Assembly: GCA_005765155.1 (NCBI GenBank)
Contig: VCCP01000005.1
Location: 1,736,001-1,800,000, forward strand
Direction: 5' to 3'
Length of the DNA: 64,000 nt
From: Zelopaecilomyces penicillatus
Lineage: Eukaryota; Ascomycota; Sordariomycetes; Hypocreales; Pseudodiploosporaceae
Under the pieces are notes generated by a model. It searched no databases and was not told where the DNA came from. It saw only the letters and a list, made by a program, of their open reading frames with translations. Shown here in pieces: positions 22,552-32,663 of this stretch (within the stretch, counting starts at the first letter, position 1; every line of letters begins with the position of its first letter). Made by a program: the position numbers and the translations under genes.

Positions 22552-23852
22552 AGAATGGGCGAAGCGGTTTGAGCACCGATCGATACTTGGTGAAACGTAG
22601 AATCAATAAACTGCTGCCTATTTTAAGCCATCATTTTAGGCCGGCATTATCATTTTATTATCCTTCTGCCATCATTGATTTCTTGAAGATTCGTGTTCAC
22701 CTTGACAGGCTACCCCAGGTCTACAATGGTGTTGAGTCGAACACCATATGGCGCGCACCTTGGCACTGGCGAAAGCGATATGAGCGTAAGTCAGCCTCAA
22801 ACCCGTCTCTTATATGCTGATATTTTCACGAGTGCTCGCTCGGAAATTATTAGGCGGGCAACTTCAATTCAGCGTAGGGCAAATGACACTATCTAGGGGA
22901 GAAAAAAAAGACATGCTGATCAACGAGGCCATGTCTAGGTTTATTAGCTCTCTACAAATCACTCACTACAATAGGGTACCATTCAGCTCTTGTCATTCAG
23001 AAAAAAGATTGCCATATATGGACAAGCAACGCAAAACAATGCTTTATGTCGCTGTTGGTAACTGTGCTGCGCGACCTACTGACAACAAAATACTTTACTT
23101 AACAATCCATCTACAAAGTTTGGACAACGTTCAAGTGCCTAATTCTCATCTTGGAGGCGCCAAATTGATGGAACGCAGCGTGTTAAGTGTCTATGTAAAG
23201 ACAGTAAGTGAATGATGTAATTAGTTATCCCAGTAGCGGTGAAGTTGAAGAAATTTCTCAGCAGCACTAGCATGTACAACGTAGGTACAATACGACTCTG
23301 AATTGAATCCAGGAAAATCTTTTTAGTGTGGCACAATAAGAAAAGCAAAGTCAATTTCACCCCGAGATCTCTTTTGGTACTTGGACGTGGAGGCCACGGG
23401 AAAAAGAAGATACAAATAAGTGTTTTACTAGGAGTTATAAAGTATTTACTGCTTAATAATAATTGGTAATAAAGCCTTATATTATATCTTAAATAGATAA
23501 ATTCGTATTGTATTTTTGAGGTGTTGCGCTAATCTTGAATGTTAAAGAAAAAAGCCTGGATACCCCGGCTAGTCAAATAGTAAGCAAGGGATCGGACAAA
23601 GCTTGAGCAACTGATGCGCACGAAACTAAGACATTGCCTAGACCTAGCACATGGAGACCTAGAGGACTTGAGTGGCAATTGTGAAGGACACAAATAGAAA
23701 AACTCAATAAAACTCTCCCCAGTCATTTGAACTTGATCGTTTATCTCCTGGCCTGCCAAAATCCTACTCTCTTTCTCAATAGTGGTACCGCAGACTATGA
23801 AAGCCGGACATCTTACACAGAAACATTCCCAACTAGAGGTTTGCCTACGATA
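22552..23852. other. AT-rich intergenic stretch
   Basis: No gene is recognised. The part at 23400-23520 is very AT-rich, as in RIP-affected fungal DNA. Confidence 0.45.
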
Positions 23853-25035
23853 ATGACAGTGACAACTCGCCTCCAAAGCCGTCCAATCACTCTGAAGAAT
23901 CATGATTTGCCCAATTCACCTCCGAGAAGAAGCACAGCCTTGGTCCAAGTGCCTCAGATTTCACAATGGTTGCAGGACAACGATAATAATGTCCATCGGT
24001 TGTCGCTCTTGCTCCAGCTGTCCTGGGCCATGGTTCTACGCTCCTATCGAAGAACGGACGAGATTAAATTTCTCTACCGCCACTATGATGACTCTAGAAC
24101 CATCATAAAATTGGCAATGGCGGCTGATATGCTACTAGAGCATGCCATCACATGCGTTCAGCGAGTCGAGGAACACGGATCCGATGATAGCGAATACCAT
24201 ACATCAAACACCCTCCTGTGGGTGCAGTCAGCTGTCTCCTCGACTCTTTTTATTAAAGATACAATAGACGTGAAAATCACAGGTTCTCCTCTAGCTGGCT
24301 ATGAGAATAAGAAGAAGAAAAAAAGAAAAATGCGGCTAACGTGATCTGCGGTAGACTGCGGCTATGGTGGATGTGAAAAGGACCCCAGCGGTTCTCGAGA
24401 TGCACATCTCGGAAGACAAAGTTGGTCTGTAGACGATGCAGGTTGCGCGCACATTCCATCAAACACTGTCTAATATCCTGTCTCTGCCGTCGCAGACCAA
24501 GCTAGGTGAGGTTAACATGTGCAGTCCCTCGGATCAGCAGCGCTTGTTTAGCTGGAACGCGGAGGTGCCTGATCGTCACAACTTCCTCATGCATGATCTC
24601 ATTGATGCAAAATGTAGGTCAGATCCGGACAATCTGGCAGTCCATTCCTGGGATGGAGATTTCACTTGCAAGGAGCTGAGCATGCGCGTATCGCAAATGG
24701 CAAAGAACCTGGCCGGCCAAGGAGTCGGCCCGAGGTAATTGTGCCTCTGTTGTTTGAGAAGTCGAAATGGACCATTGTGGCTGTGTTGGCTGTGATCAAG
24801 GCAGGCGGCGCGTTTGTGTTGCTCGATCCTTCCCACCCTATGCCTCGCCTCCAGAGTATCTGCGCGGATACTGGGGCAACGCTCATCCTAGCCTCACAAT
24901 CACTAGCATCGAGGGCCAAAGAGTTAGTCCCAAATGTGGTGACTGTAGCTCATAATGATGATCCACTAGAATATCCAGGATGGGCTTCTAACGAGGTGCT
25001 TCCGGACAATGCCCTCTATGTCGTCTTCACATCTG
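23853..25035 (+). pseudogene. NRPS remnant: N-terminal region and start of an adenylation domain
   Basis: A frame from 23853 holds features of the region before the first adenylation domain of fungal nonribosomal peptide synthetases (HRLSLLLQLSWAMVLRSYRR, SNTLLWVQSAVSS). After a disrupted A-rich tract (24305-24340) it goes on as VDVKRTPAVLEMHISEDKVG, an in-frame TAG near 24430, then FHQTLSNILS and the adenylation core. That core includes MHDLIDAKCRSDPDNLAVHSWDG (linker), a frame change near 24735, VIVPLLFEKSKWTIVAVLAV (A1/A2 area), IKAGGAFVLLDPSHPMPRL and DNALYVVFTSG, the start of core A3. Exactly there the similarity breaks at the boundary of an inverted repeat, so the rest of A, the carrier and the condensation domains are missing. 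An intact enzyme would activate an amino acid; this one cannot. A reductase-domain fragment of a similar enzyme lies at 31.2-32.3 kb. Confidence 0.75.
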
Positions 25036-25152
25036 GAAAACACAACTACCTGTGTCCCAACGTCAAGCACATGGAGCAACAGCAAACCGACATGCAGCAT
25101 CTATAGTCTGCGGTCAAGGAAAGCAGAAGCGCGCAGCACCCTACTGTTGTAT
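25036..25152 (+). repeat. Dispersed repeat C, copy 1
   Basis: About 115 bases, from AAAACACAACTACCTGTGTC to the CAGCACCCTACTG end, match the reverse complement of 29958-30077 with about 90% identity by eye. One frame (MEQQQTDMQHL.SAVKESRSAQHPT) looks like decayed coding sequence, with a pattern seen in helical middle regions of fungal transcription-factor-like proteins. That identification is weak. Confidence 0.65.
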
Positions 25153-27751
25153 CGGCGGTGTTTTTTTGCACCCTGTTGGTGAGGTGCCGTCATGTCTGCG
25201 CATTGTACCAACAACTATCGGTTGGAAACCTCAGTGGAGCTTGACATGTGTCCGACATTGGTGTCCCGGCTATTTCGGCCGCTCCATTGGAAGTCAGACG
25301 ATGGTCATCGGACTGGATCTCGTCGGCTCTGGACCATCATTGGTGCCAATGCACTCGTTTGCTCGGAGGGAGAGCACTTGCACTGATGGCAGATTGCTGC
25401 GAGTATACATTCTAAGCATACGAAGCAGCGGATTTCACGTCGGCCATTTTTCGAGTTATATGAACATAGTGAGCAAGCCGTTGCCAATGATAGCTGCATC
25501 TGTTACAAACAATGCTGTCAGCGCCAGGTCAGCATAAAGTGAACTGAGATCAACGGCTGCGGTCTCTCTTGTGCGGAGCCTTGATGGTATCACAATCAAT
25601 CCAACACGAAATGACTAACTGATTAGGTTCCCACTTGGGAGCAGACCATGTCAGCTAACATGCAGAGATTTTCTCTCGGATAGACGTCAATCCATGAAAG
25701 CTTTGACTGCTCAACGCGACGTAGTTGGGAGGCTGGGAACCAACCGCAATCCACTGCGAGATACCACCAATGAACAGATCCGGAATTGCTACCTGTTCGG
25801 AGGACAAGGGTAATAATGCCGAGAAAACATCAGAATAGCAGCGGTGCGACAGATTTTGCTGGTATCCGAAATGAGAAACCACTTTCCCAACCGAAGCACG
25901 GGTGATTTTGAGCGCATCGAAGTGGACTGAAGTGGATTTCGAAGTGGACTTTGGAGTGGATCGTCTCGCTATTGGCCTGGACTGTGCTGAACGTTGGTGG
26001 TTGGGTTTTTTTTTTTTCTGCCGGCCAAATTGGGCTCCCGATTTGGGCGGTCACTCTGGCAGTTCCACTCACCGCCCAATATTTTTCTCTATAAAATACC
26101 GACCTGCCTCGTCCCCTTTAGACTTTTTTCTTTTCTTCTTCACGTCGACAATACTTCAGTAAGCCACCCCTACCTTTTGGGCTTTCCAAAGCCTCGCACA
26201 CGCTGCGCTTTCCACCACATCCAAATTGCTAACAGCCGCCCGCAGGAGAATCATTTCTATAGTATTCGACTCTCTCTTGGTTCCCTAAAAGAGCCACAGA
26301 GCCCACCCTGGTTGATGAATGTATAACCTCGACACCCTAGAGTGAAGCCCCTTGGTCCTCTCGCACTGTCCGCAAGGATGGCGGTAATTGCGCAAGCGAT
26401 TGCTGTATAGAGAGCTGTTTTCCTCTTGATGATCTCGTCCCTGTTGGCGGTCTGCTTTCGAGCGCGCTGGCAGGGTGGGTGTTGACGGACGTCTGACAGG
26501 TGTCTTTATCTTTTCATTGCTCTCCAAGGCTTGCCTTGGATGTGAAGGAGAGTTTGTAGCTGTTGCATGCTCACTTGCATCATCACTTTTGTGAGATATT
26601 GTTGTAATTCCATTTGTCTTGGCGTCGAAATTTCTGATGCCTGTCTACTGCGCGTATTGACTCGGCGTCCTACCCTCCGTCACGCTTTTTTGCTGCCCTG
26701 AAGAAACTCGACCTGGCCATCCTCCAGCCCACGCCAGTTAGCTTTCTCGGCAAGGCCACCATTGTTTCCAAACAATGGTGTTCATGTCTACCGGTCTCAA
26801 CATGAAGCTATGTGCACTGGCATATTAACACTCTTTTTTATGAGCGACCTTCCTATCATGTCGCAATTTCTCTTTCACATTTGGTGGTTTATCGTCGAAA
26901 ATCTTCCGTTCTGACCATGTCCAACCAATCAAGACTTTGTTCTGAAGCACCTCACCACATTCTTGCTCGTCCCTAAAGCTTGTATGTAGGCTTCCCTAAA
27001 TCTAGTTGCAAGAGTGGAAGCGGGCCGTCGTAAAGTACGATGGCGGATGGGTTGGTGCAGCAAGAATTGGGTTCGTTTTCGTAGAGCGCGCCTTAATGTG
27101 CCACCCGTTTACCATGCAAATTTTCTTTTTTAAAGGTCAGCCATTGTCGTGATCAGGACCTGGAGGGCCAAACATGACAACTGTAGATCACGGAGTACTT
27201 TCGGCAAGCTTTGGCAACACACTTTCCGTCCGTTCGCACAAAGGATCTCTTCATGTTCGTAATACTTGTCTGCGCCAGATACGGCCTGCTGTTTGATTCG
27301 ACTCCACATGTTTTGCAACGCCGACTTGAACCTCAGGCCACTGCCCGGCATATGCATGCCTTACCTTTACTGGATCTTGCATTGGGTAATTAGCTGCTCG
27401 TCGCCCCTGGCGCATGGACGTTGTGGTGATGCTACGAGAAATGCGAGTTCCACCAACACGGTGCCAAGCATACCGTCAGTATCATGTCACTACCTCATAG
27501 TATGACGGACTGCCATACCCGTTATACCAACATAACAAAAGAACAAGCCATGGGTCACATTCCAAGGGCATTGGTCGCATTCCAAGGCATAACTATGACA
27601 ACACTTACTGATTTCCAGGGTAGGACCATCGAATTGCCATGATCATACCAAACAAACATTGAAAAAAAAAAATCCTTTTGGAGTGAGGGTTTTGGTTCTT
27701 AAGATAGCTATTAGTGGTAGGTATATAATGTAAAATACTCCTCCAACTGTC
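25153..27751. other. Unrecognised, probably decayed repeat or gene sequence
   Basis: Short fragments of apparently former coding sequence continue for some 400 bases after the repeat, but no family can be named. A tandem GAAGTGGA(C/T) motif lies at 25918-25960 and a T run at 26007-26018. No intact gene, RNA or transposon end was identified. Confidence 0.35.
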
Positions 27752-27790
27752 ACATACGACCATAGGTAGCGGAGAATTCGGGATCCCGTC
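27752..27790 (+). pseudogene. 3'-truncated 5S rRNA pseudogene
   Basis: Thirty-nine bases starting ACATACGACCATAGGTAGCG are identical to the first 39 bases of the 5S gene at 9461-9343. After CCCGTC the match ends abruptly, so the internal control region and the 3' half are missing. A TATATAAT at 27722-27729 sits 23-30 bases upstream, the same spacing as the intact gene's TATA box. The upstream flanks of the two genes are otherwise unlike. It cannot make 5S RNA, though initiation might still occur. Confidence 0.8.
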
Positions 27791-28340
27791 AATCTCTCAT
27801 TCTCAGTGCAGCATCCTCAATTTTTGCACTTCAGACATCCATTTTCGGAGACTTGTGATTCCGTTAGCAAAGGACAATGTACCGAAGGTACAACCTGAAT
27901 CTTACCGTTATATCACATGACCATGGCGCTGCTTTATTTTTAGTACCGTTTTGGGTGAGGGAGCGGCTAACACTGCTCGGTGTTCAAAGTGGAGTTTGCA
28001 ACGTCTGTCAGGTTAGGTTTATGCCATACATGTACGGAGTACTAAGGAGTGATAATAAAGTACAAGTACAATCTTGCCAATTTTGGAATATCTATAAAGG
28101 TAACTACTAGTACAAAAAGCCGCCGCCTGCCACCTGAGCAACAGATGTCTTTACAATCTCACAAAGTCTTTGCCCCTTTTTTTAATTATAGAGGAATGAA
28201 CTTCTGACAAAAATTATACTTAGCCCTGTTGACAGCACTATGTGTTTCTCACTTTTGCCTCTAGTGACCCAGGGAGGTGCGCGCTGTGAAATGTGTGTAT
28301 GTAAGCAATATATACCTATCAGCCACTTTCAGCCACAGGT
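27791..28340. other. Intergenic
   Basis: No gene was recognised between the 5S fragment and repeat A. Confidence 0.4.
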
Positions 28341-28452
28341 GAGGCTATGTATGACTAATACATTTGGGCGGCTTTTATTGGTTATCACTTTTCAACAGCC
28401 TTCAACAGCCACGCTCTACGAAAGGTTTGCTTCGCAGCTTTGCTTGATGACG
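28341..28452. repeat. Dispersed repeat A, copy 2
   Basis: Block 1 (28341-28410, around TTGGTTATCACTTTTCAACAG) and block 2 (28426-28452, TTCGCAGCTTTGCTTGATGA) match copy 1 at 3504-4012 in the same order and orientation, without the 410-base insert. CAACAGCC is directly repeated inside. Confidence 0.6.
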
Positions 28453-28918
28453 TCAAAGGCACAAAGAACAATGGAGATACAAAGTAAGTTTTTATCATGA
28501 AACCCAGCAGAGAATAACTGGACTTTTCAAGAAACCACATCTGGAAACCCTGAAAAGGGTTTGTGCAAATAAAAAGGTCACTGATGCATCATCCCGTGAA
28601 ATGCAATGCATCTACAAATTTAAAATGAAAGAGAAACGGCGTTGATGCTTTCGTGGCTTGATTCAAGGTTCATGCCAAATTTCGGTGTGGTCTCAATCAG
28701 CTAGACTTTCTAGAATTCTACTTTAACACCACTCCCCCGCCAGCGCCCCAATAAAAGTCTCCTTTCTTTCTATCCTTCGTTTCATCATTCATCTGACTTC
28801 ACCGCCTATCGCCTACAATACTTGGCTTGGTACAGTTTTACCTGCTATTACTTTAAAGCACCCTTCAATCTATTAAATAGGGGGATTTTCTCCTACACTA
28901 AAAATAAATACCGAGATT

Positions 28919-29584
28919 ATGACAAACCTCCAAAGTTCTCAGCATCATCTGCAGCGGATACAAGAGCCTGAACCAGCGGCACCACCTCCTTCCTACGAAA
29001 CTTCTACAGAACAAAATGCAACTGGGGAAAGGAACACAAACCAGGACCCGAACTCATGCCTGACCTATTGGAAGACGAAGTCAGCCATCACGATGCAGCT
29101 GTTTTCTACTCTTCGGGCAGACTTATATTACGACGAACTTGATTGGGAAGCTCGGCTGGAGATTCGCGCAAAGAGCGTCCCCAATTTGATGAGACAAGGC
29201 TTTTTTTGGGGCCTGGACAACGTGAAGATGGAGGAAGGATACTTCGTGATCGGCAAGAAGCAGATCCCAGCCATGGCCAAGGCTGATACGACTGGGTGGA
29301 ACTGCTCACGCATGTATGCACTAACAGATCTCGCCGATGATCCGCAATGGATTGCTGAGATCTGGGTCTTTGCACGCAAATTGCAAACGCTTTCTACATT
29401 CAGATTAAGTATGCTATCACCCTCTCAAATAAGCGGTGTGACTGCTGGTGATGGGATGGGAGGACAAGTTTACAACTACCGGGCATTTCACCCCGAGCTA
29501 GCCTTCAACGCCATCTATGACGATATGCCCCTGGAGGGATGGTGGCCATGGCCGAAAGCAAATGCCAAGAGCAGCACTTGCTGA
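28919..29584 (+). CDS. Hypothetical protein with PPxY motif
   Basis: A single exon of 221 residues, with ATG after an A-rich leader of fungal type (AAAATAAATACCGAGATTATG) and CT-rich promoter sequence at 28740-28800. Residues 1-55 are polar and likely disordered and contain PPPSY, a PPxY ligand for WW domains such as those of Rsp5/NEDD4-type ubiquitin ligases and adaptors. The rest looks globular, with aromatic-rich segments (LDWEARLEIRAKSVP, MRQGFFWGLDN, PQWIAEIWVFARKL, GWWPWPKA). No signal peptide or membrane segment was seen, and I do not recognise a family. The uninterrupted frame among decayed sequence suggests selection, but an orphan or spurious frame cannot be excluded. Confidence 0.55.
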   Translation: MTNLQSSQHHLQRIQEPEPAAPPPSYETSTEQNATGERNTNQDPNSCLTYWKTKSAITMQLFSTLRADLYYDELDWEARLEIRAKSVPNLMRQGFFWGLDNVKMEEGYFVIGKKQIPAMAKADTTGWNCSRMYALTDLADDPQWIAEIWVFARKLQTLSTFRLSMLSPSQISGVTAGDGMGGQVYNYRAFHPELAFNAIYDDMPLEGWWPWPKANAKSSTC

Positions 29585-29957
29585 GGGAAGGCGATGCCTG
29601 GAGGAGAGCTGACAGATCAAGGAGGAGTTTCCCTATGGCTGCGCTATACCGTGTGCCGGCGTGGCCCATTCGTATGGTAGGAAACCGAGGCCGACGTGTG
29701 GAGAGAATTGCCAAAAGAATAACATACACATTCACCACAAGCAGAAAAGGGGAAGGCGGCAGACCAAGGACATAGACAGGAAATTATAGCATTCGAACAC
29801 TTGAAAACTGCTCGCAGTTGTGATGGCGCGCTGGAGCATATAGAGTCAATCTTTATATTGCATCCTACTTCAAAAAGACTCGTGATCGCGTGCCTCCTGT
29901 ATCTGCATTGTTATGCGAGAAATGTAGGCTCGTCCAGTAGATGATTTAATGGGCAGG
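29585..29957. other. Intergenic
   Basis: Short frames continue after the stop of the hypothetical gene but show no family resemblance. Confidence 0.4.
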
Positions 29958-30077
29958 TGGAAGCAGTAGGGTGCTGCGCGCTTCTGCTTTCCTTGACCGC
30001 AGACTGTAGATGCTGCATGCCGGTTTGGCGTTGCTCCATGTACTTGACATTGAGACGTAGTTGTGTTTTCCTTCCTT
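29958..30077 (-). repeat. Dispersed repeat C, copy 2 (inverted)
   Basis: Reverse complement of the repeat at 25036-25152. Read on the minus strand, the decayed frame (YMEQRQTGMQHLQSAVKESR) is open here, while copy 1 has a stop in it. The two copies form inverted repeats about 4.8 kb apart, around the truncated 5S fragment and the 28.9 kb gene. Confidence 0.65.
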
Positions 30078-30636
30078 CCAGACCATTTCACAGCAGGAAC
30101 ATTCTATCCATTGATTCTCTGTATTTATTTTCCCAGCTTCTTTCATTTCGTTTCTGTTTCTTTTCTTCTTTTCTTCAGTCTCCAAATTACTCAACTTTTT
30201 TTTTTTTTTTTTAAAAAAAAAATGTTCACGTACGTGCTTCCATCTCTCCCCTTTTCGAAGAGACCCCCCTGTCTACCCTCTGGTTTCTTTTGATGTTCTC
30301 CCCGTCTTTTGATGTTGCTCTCCCCGTCCTTTGATGTTCTCCCTGTCTTTTGATTTTTTCCTTAGTGCCTTTTATGCTCTTTCTCTAATCACTGGCATAT
30401 CTTCTCCCCTCCTTTTTAGTATTTGAACTAACATTAAGAAAAAAAAGTATCGTTAAAGTAGACTTGGCCTCCAACTCCTCTCCGGCGCCCCACGGCGACC
30501 GTCAGCAGCGGGCCCCCGCTCCTCTCTCCGTGACCGAACCCTCCCCCACCCGACAAAATAGTAGGTGACATCCGCTCCCACCCTGGCCGGCACTACGTAG
30601 AACGTTCTTCTTCTGACCCTGTTTCATTAGCACGCC
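30078..30636. other. Intergenic, with a T17A10 palindrome
   Basis: 17 T followed directly by 10 A at 30196-30222 can form a perfect hairpin. A tandem TCTCCC(C/T)GTC(T/C)TTTGATG(TT) motif is repeated three to four times at 30293-30355. No gene was recognised. Confidence 0.5.
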
Positions 30637-30950
30637 CAGGCTCGGCGGCAAGGGTGGAGGAGGGTTTGGTTGGCGGAGAGGCGGGGGTCATGCTGGCTGA
30701 CGGCGTGGTGGCGCAGGGGGGAGGGGGAGGCCAAAGTATCCATATACAGGTCTCTGACAGGCCGGTGCCGCCGTTGGTGTGGTTGGGGGTGGGGCTAGTG
30801 GTGGTGCTGGCCGTTTGGGCCGGCGTTGTGCTGGTCGTGGGGACCTATATCATTATGAAATATAAATAAAAACAGCGTTGTCTTTTCCCTCTTTTCCCTC
30901 TTTCAATCTATTTCTCCTGTGCATTATATGAAATTCTGCAGAATGACTTT
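30637..30950 (+). repeat. Dispersed repeat B, 3' tail of a multicopy gene
   Basis: It matches 5260-5640 from the GGCGGCAAGGG(T)GGAGGAGGG region through AAATATAAATAAAAACAGCG to TCTCCTGTGCATTATATGAAATTCTGCAGAATG, including non-coding sequence after the stop. The coding part (30645-30869) reads EEGLVGGEAGVMLADGVV, a Gly-rich linker, then PPLVWLGVGLVVVLAVWAG and TYIIMKYK, ending in TAA: a C-terminal transmembrane anchor with a short basic tail. The upstream part of the gene is absent, so this is a 3' fragment. It shows what the RIP-like 4.8-5.6 kb copy once encoded. Confidence 0.65.
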
Positions 30951-31176
30951 GAGCAGGACAGGCAACTTTACCAACCAGTATTACGCATTTAGCACATACC
31001 AGGGCACGGGCTTGCATTGCTTTGAAAATACAAACGGAACGGACGGACGGTGCTGAGGTCTGTCTGCTGTTTGACAGGGCCCTTGGGAAAAAAGAAGAAT
31101 AAAACAAAAAACCGGTAAAATAAGGAAAGTTCTAACTAGTGTTCAGGTCTTTCTATCTAGGAATACATTCTATGAC
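30951..31176. other. Intergenic
   Basis: No feature was recognised. Confidence 0.4.
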
Positions 31177-32300
31177 CTATCTATGCTGGCGTCGGATTGT
31201 GCCCTCAGCTATTCCATTCGCCCTCTTACCACTTGCAGATTGCACGAAACCTATACGAGACAGGTACCTTATGTTACTTCTGACTGCATCCTTCACCTGA
31301 TGATGGTTCTCGACGGTGTTATGATGCGCTATCAATGGATTTGGTACACCAAGGCGGCCCAAGAAGCTCTGAACAGTCCAAAGTGGATGCTGATCACCGA
31401 CCTTGTTCATGGACTAGATGGCAAGTTGAATCCACTCGTCCCAGGGAATTGCTCTACATGGAGCCTCTAGCTCGCTATTGATAGCTTCCTACAATTCCCT
31501 GATAGTTACGCCACTTTTGATGTTGCTGAATGCCTCAATAGGACCTATAGAGAAGATCCCGGCCGAGGACTGCAGCCGCCACCGCATTCGCATTCGCGAC
31601 GGTTACCCAATAATCATCAGGTTCCGCTGGGTAGGCCGTTATAGCCGACAAGCCTCCAGACGAAGTCATCGGGTATTGGCAACTGTATCCCGAGAGGCGC
31701 CAACAATGCGACCGGGCTTAATATTCGACTGTCGGTTCTGTGTAGCAGGGAGCTTCTCCGCGATTTCGTGGATAAAGCCTTCTGCGACGAATTTGGTCTG
31801 GGAGTAGCTGATGGCGCTGGCGAGGTGCTTCGCAGTGATGTTGAGGCCCTCTCAGGGGTTTGTTGGCGAACCACCAGAGACAAAAAACAAGCGTTGGATG
31901 ATGTGGTGATAAGATAGTCAACTTGGCTAACGCAGAGACCGAGTCAACGTTGGCTGAGGCGAGCTTATTATAGCCAGCAATCAAGTTGACAGCAGCACCA
32001 TTATGAACGATCGCGTCGATATGTGTGGAGGAATTCATGATCTTGTAGGCCAGCCCACTGTGTGTTATCCAGGCCTGAGGCGGCGCTTGGACAGATCACT
32101 AAGCCAGACTCAATCTTGGCTTCTTCGGCGTCGTGCCACCATCCCGTGATTTGTGCTGCTTTCTTGATACGACTCAAGTCCGTCGTCGGGTTGCACATAC
32201 TGAGATTTTCCTTTTTCGGCTGGGCCAATGAATTCAGCCACAATCTGCGACCTGTTTCAGCTCCGTCCAGGAACCGGTTGAAGTGGGGCCGCAAGCCGTA
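31177..32300 (-). pseudogene. Thioester-reductase (NAD-binding) domain remnant of an NRPS-like enzyme
   Basis: Fragments on the minus strand, in order: LRPHFNRFLDGA (about 32300), HIDAIVHNGAAVNLIAGYNKL and ANVDSV (around 32020-31930), then in other frames SYSQTKFVAEGFIHEIAEKL and KPGRIVGASRDTVANT (31840-31690), IPDDFVWRLVGYNG (about 31660), and near the end GDQHPLWTVQSFLGRLG with VKDAVRSNIRYLSRIGF. These are hallmarks of the SDR-type reductase domain (NAD_binding_4) that ends many fungal NRPS, NRPS-like and PKS-NRPS enzymes, including the YxxxK catalytic pair (Tyr-Ser-Gln-Thr-Lys) and the VHNGAxVN strand. At least three frame changes and stops show it is dead. Intact domains release the thioester product as aldehyde or alcohol. 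The upstream A and T domains that should precede it are not next to it. Confidence 0.7.
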
Positions 32301-32663
32301 TTGATGTCGGACCATCTCGGCTGTATGTATGGTAAGTAAAGTAGTGTTTTTGGAAGAGGGCCTTGTTTGTAAAAGCAAAAAAACGTAGATAATGACTTGG
32401 TTCTTTTCCAATTCAACTCTCGGTATTACCCTCTTCGCTGAAATGCAGCTTACTACGCTGCTACTCTCTGTTGGACGGAAACGTGCAGCGGGCAGATCCT
32501 GGCCTTAGCCGACCTGACCCCGCGCCGGACCATCCACGGGCAGGTTTTTGTTTGGTGATAAAAGGCTGGCAGTGGCCCTCGAGATGCTGTTGTGATCATC
32601 ACTCATCCACATCTTTCATAGAAGAAAAGGCATCCCTCGTCTTTGACTACTAAGGACCTGACC
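32301..32663. other. Intergenic; promoter of the lactonohydrolase
   Basis: No gene was found. GC-rich sequence at 32480-32590 precedes the start of the lactonohydrolase. Confidence 0.4.

Noticed and set aside
25153..25537. Possible transcription-factor domain remnant downstream of repeat C
   Set aside because: A faint pattern only, many stops, and no motif strong enough to name the family; kept as unrecognised sequence.
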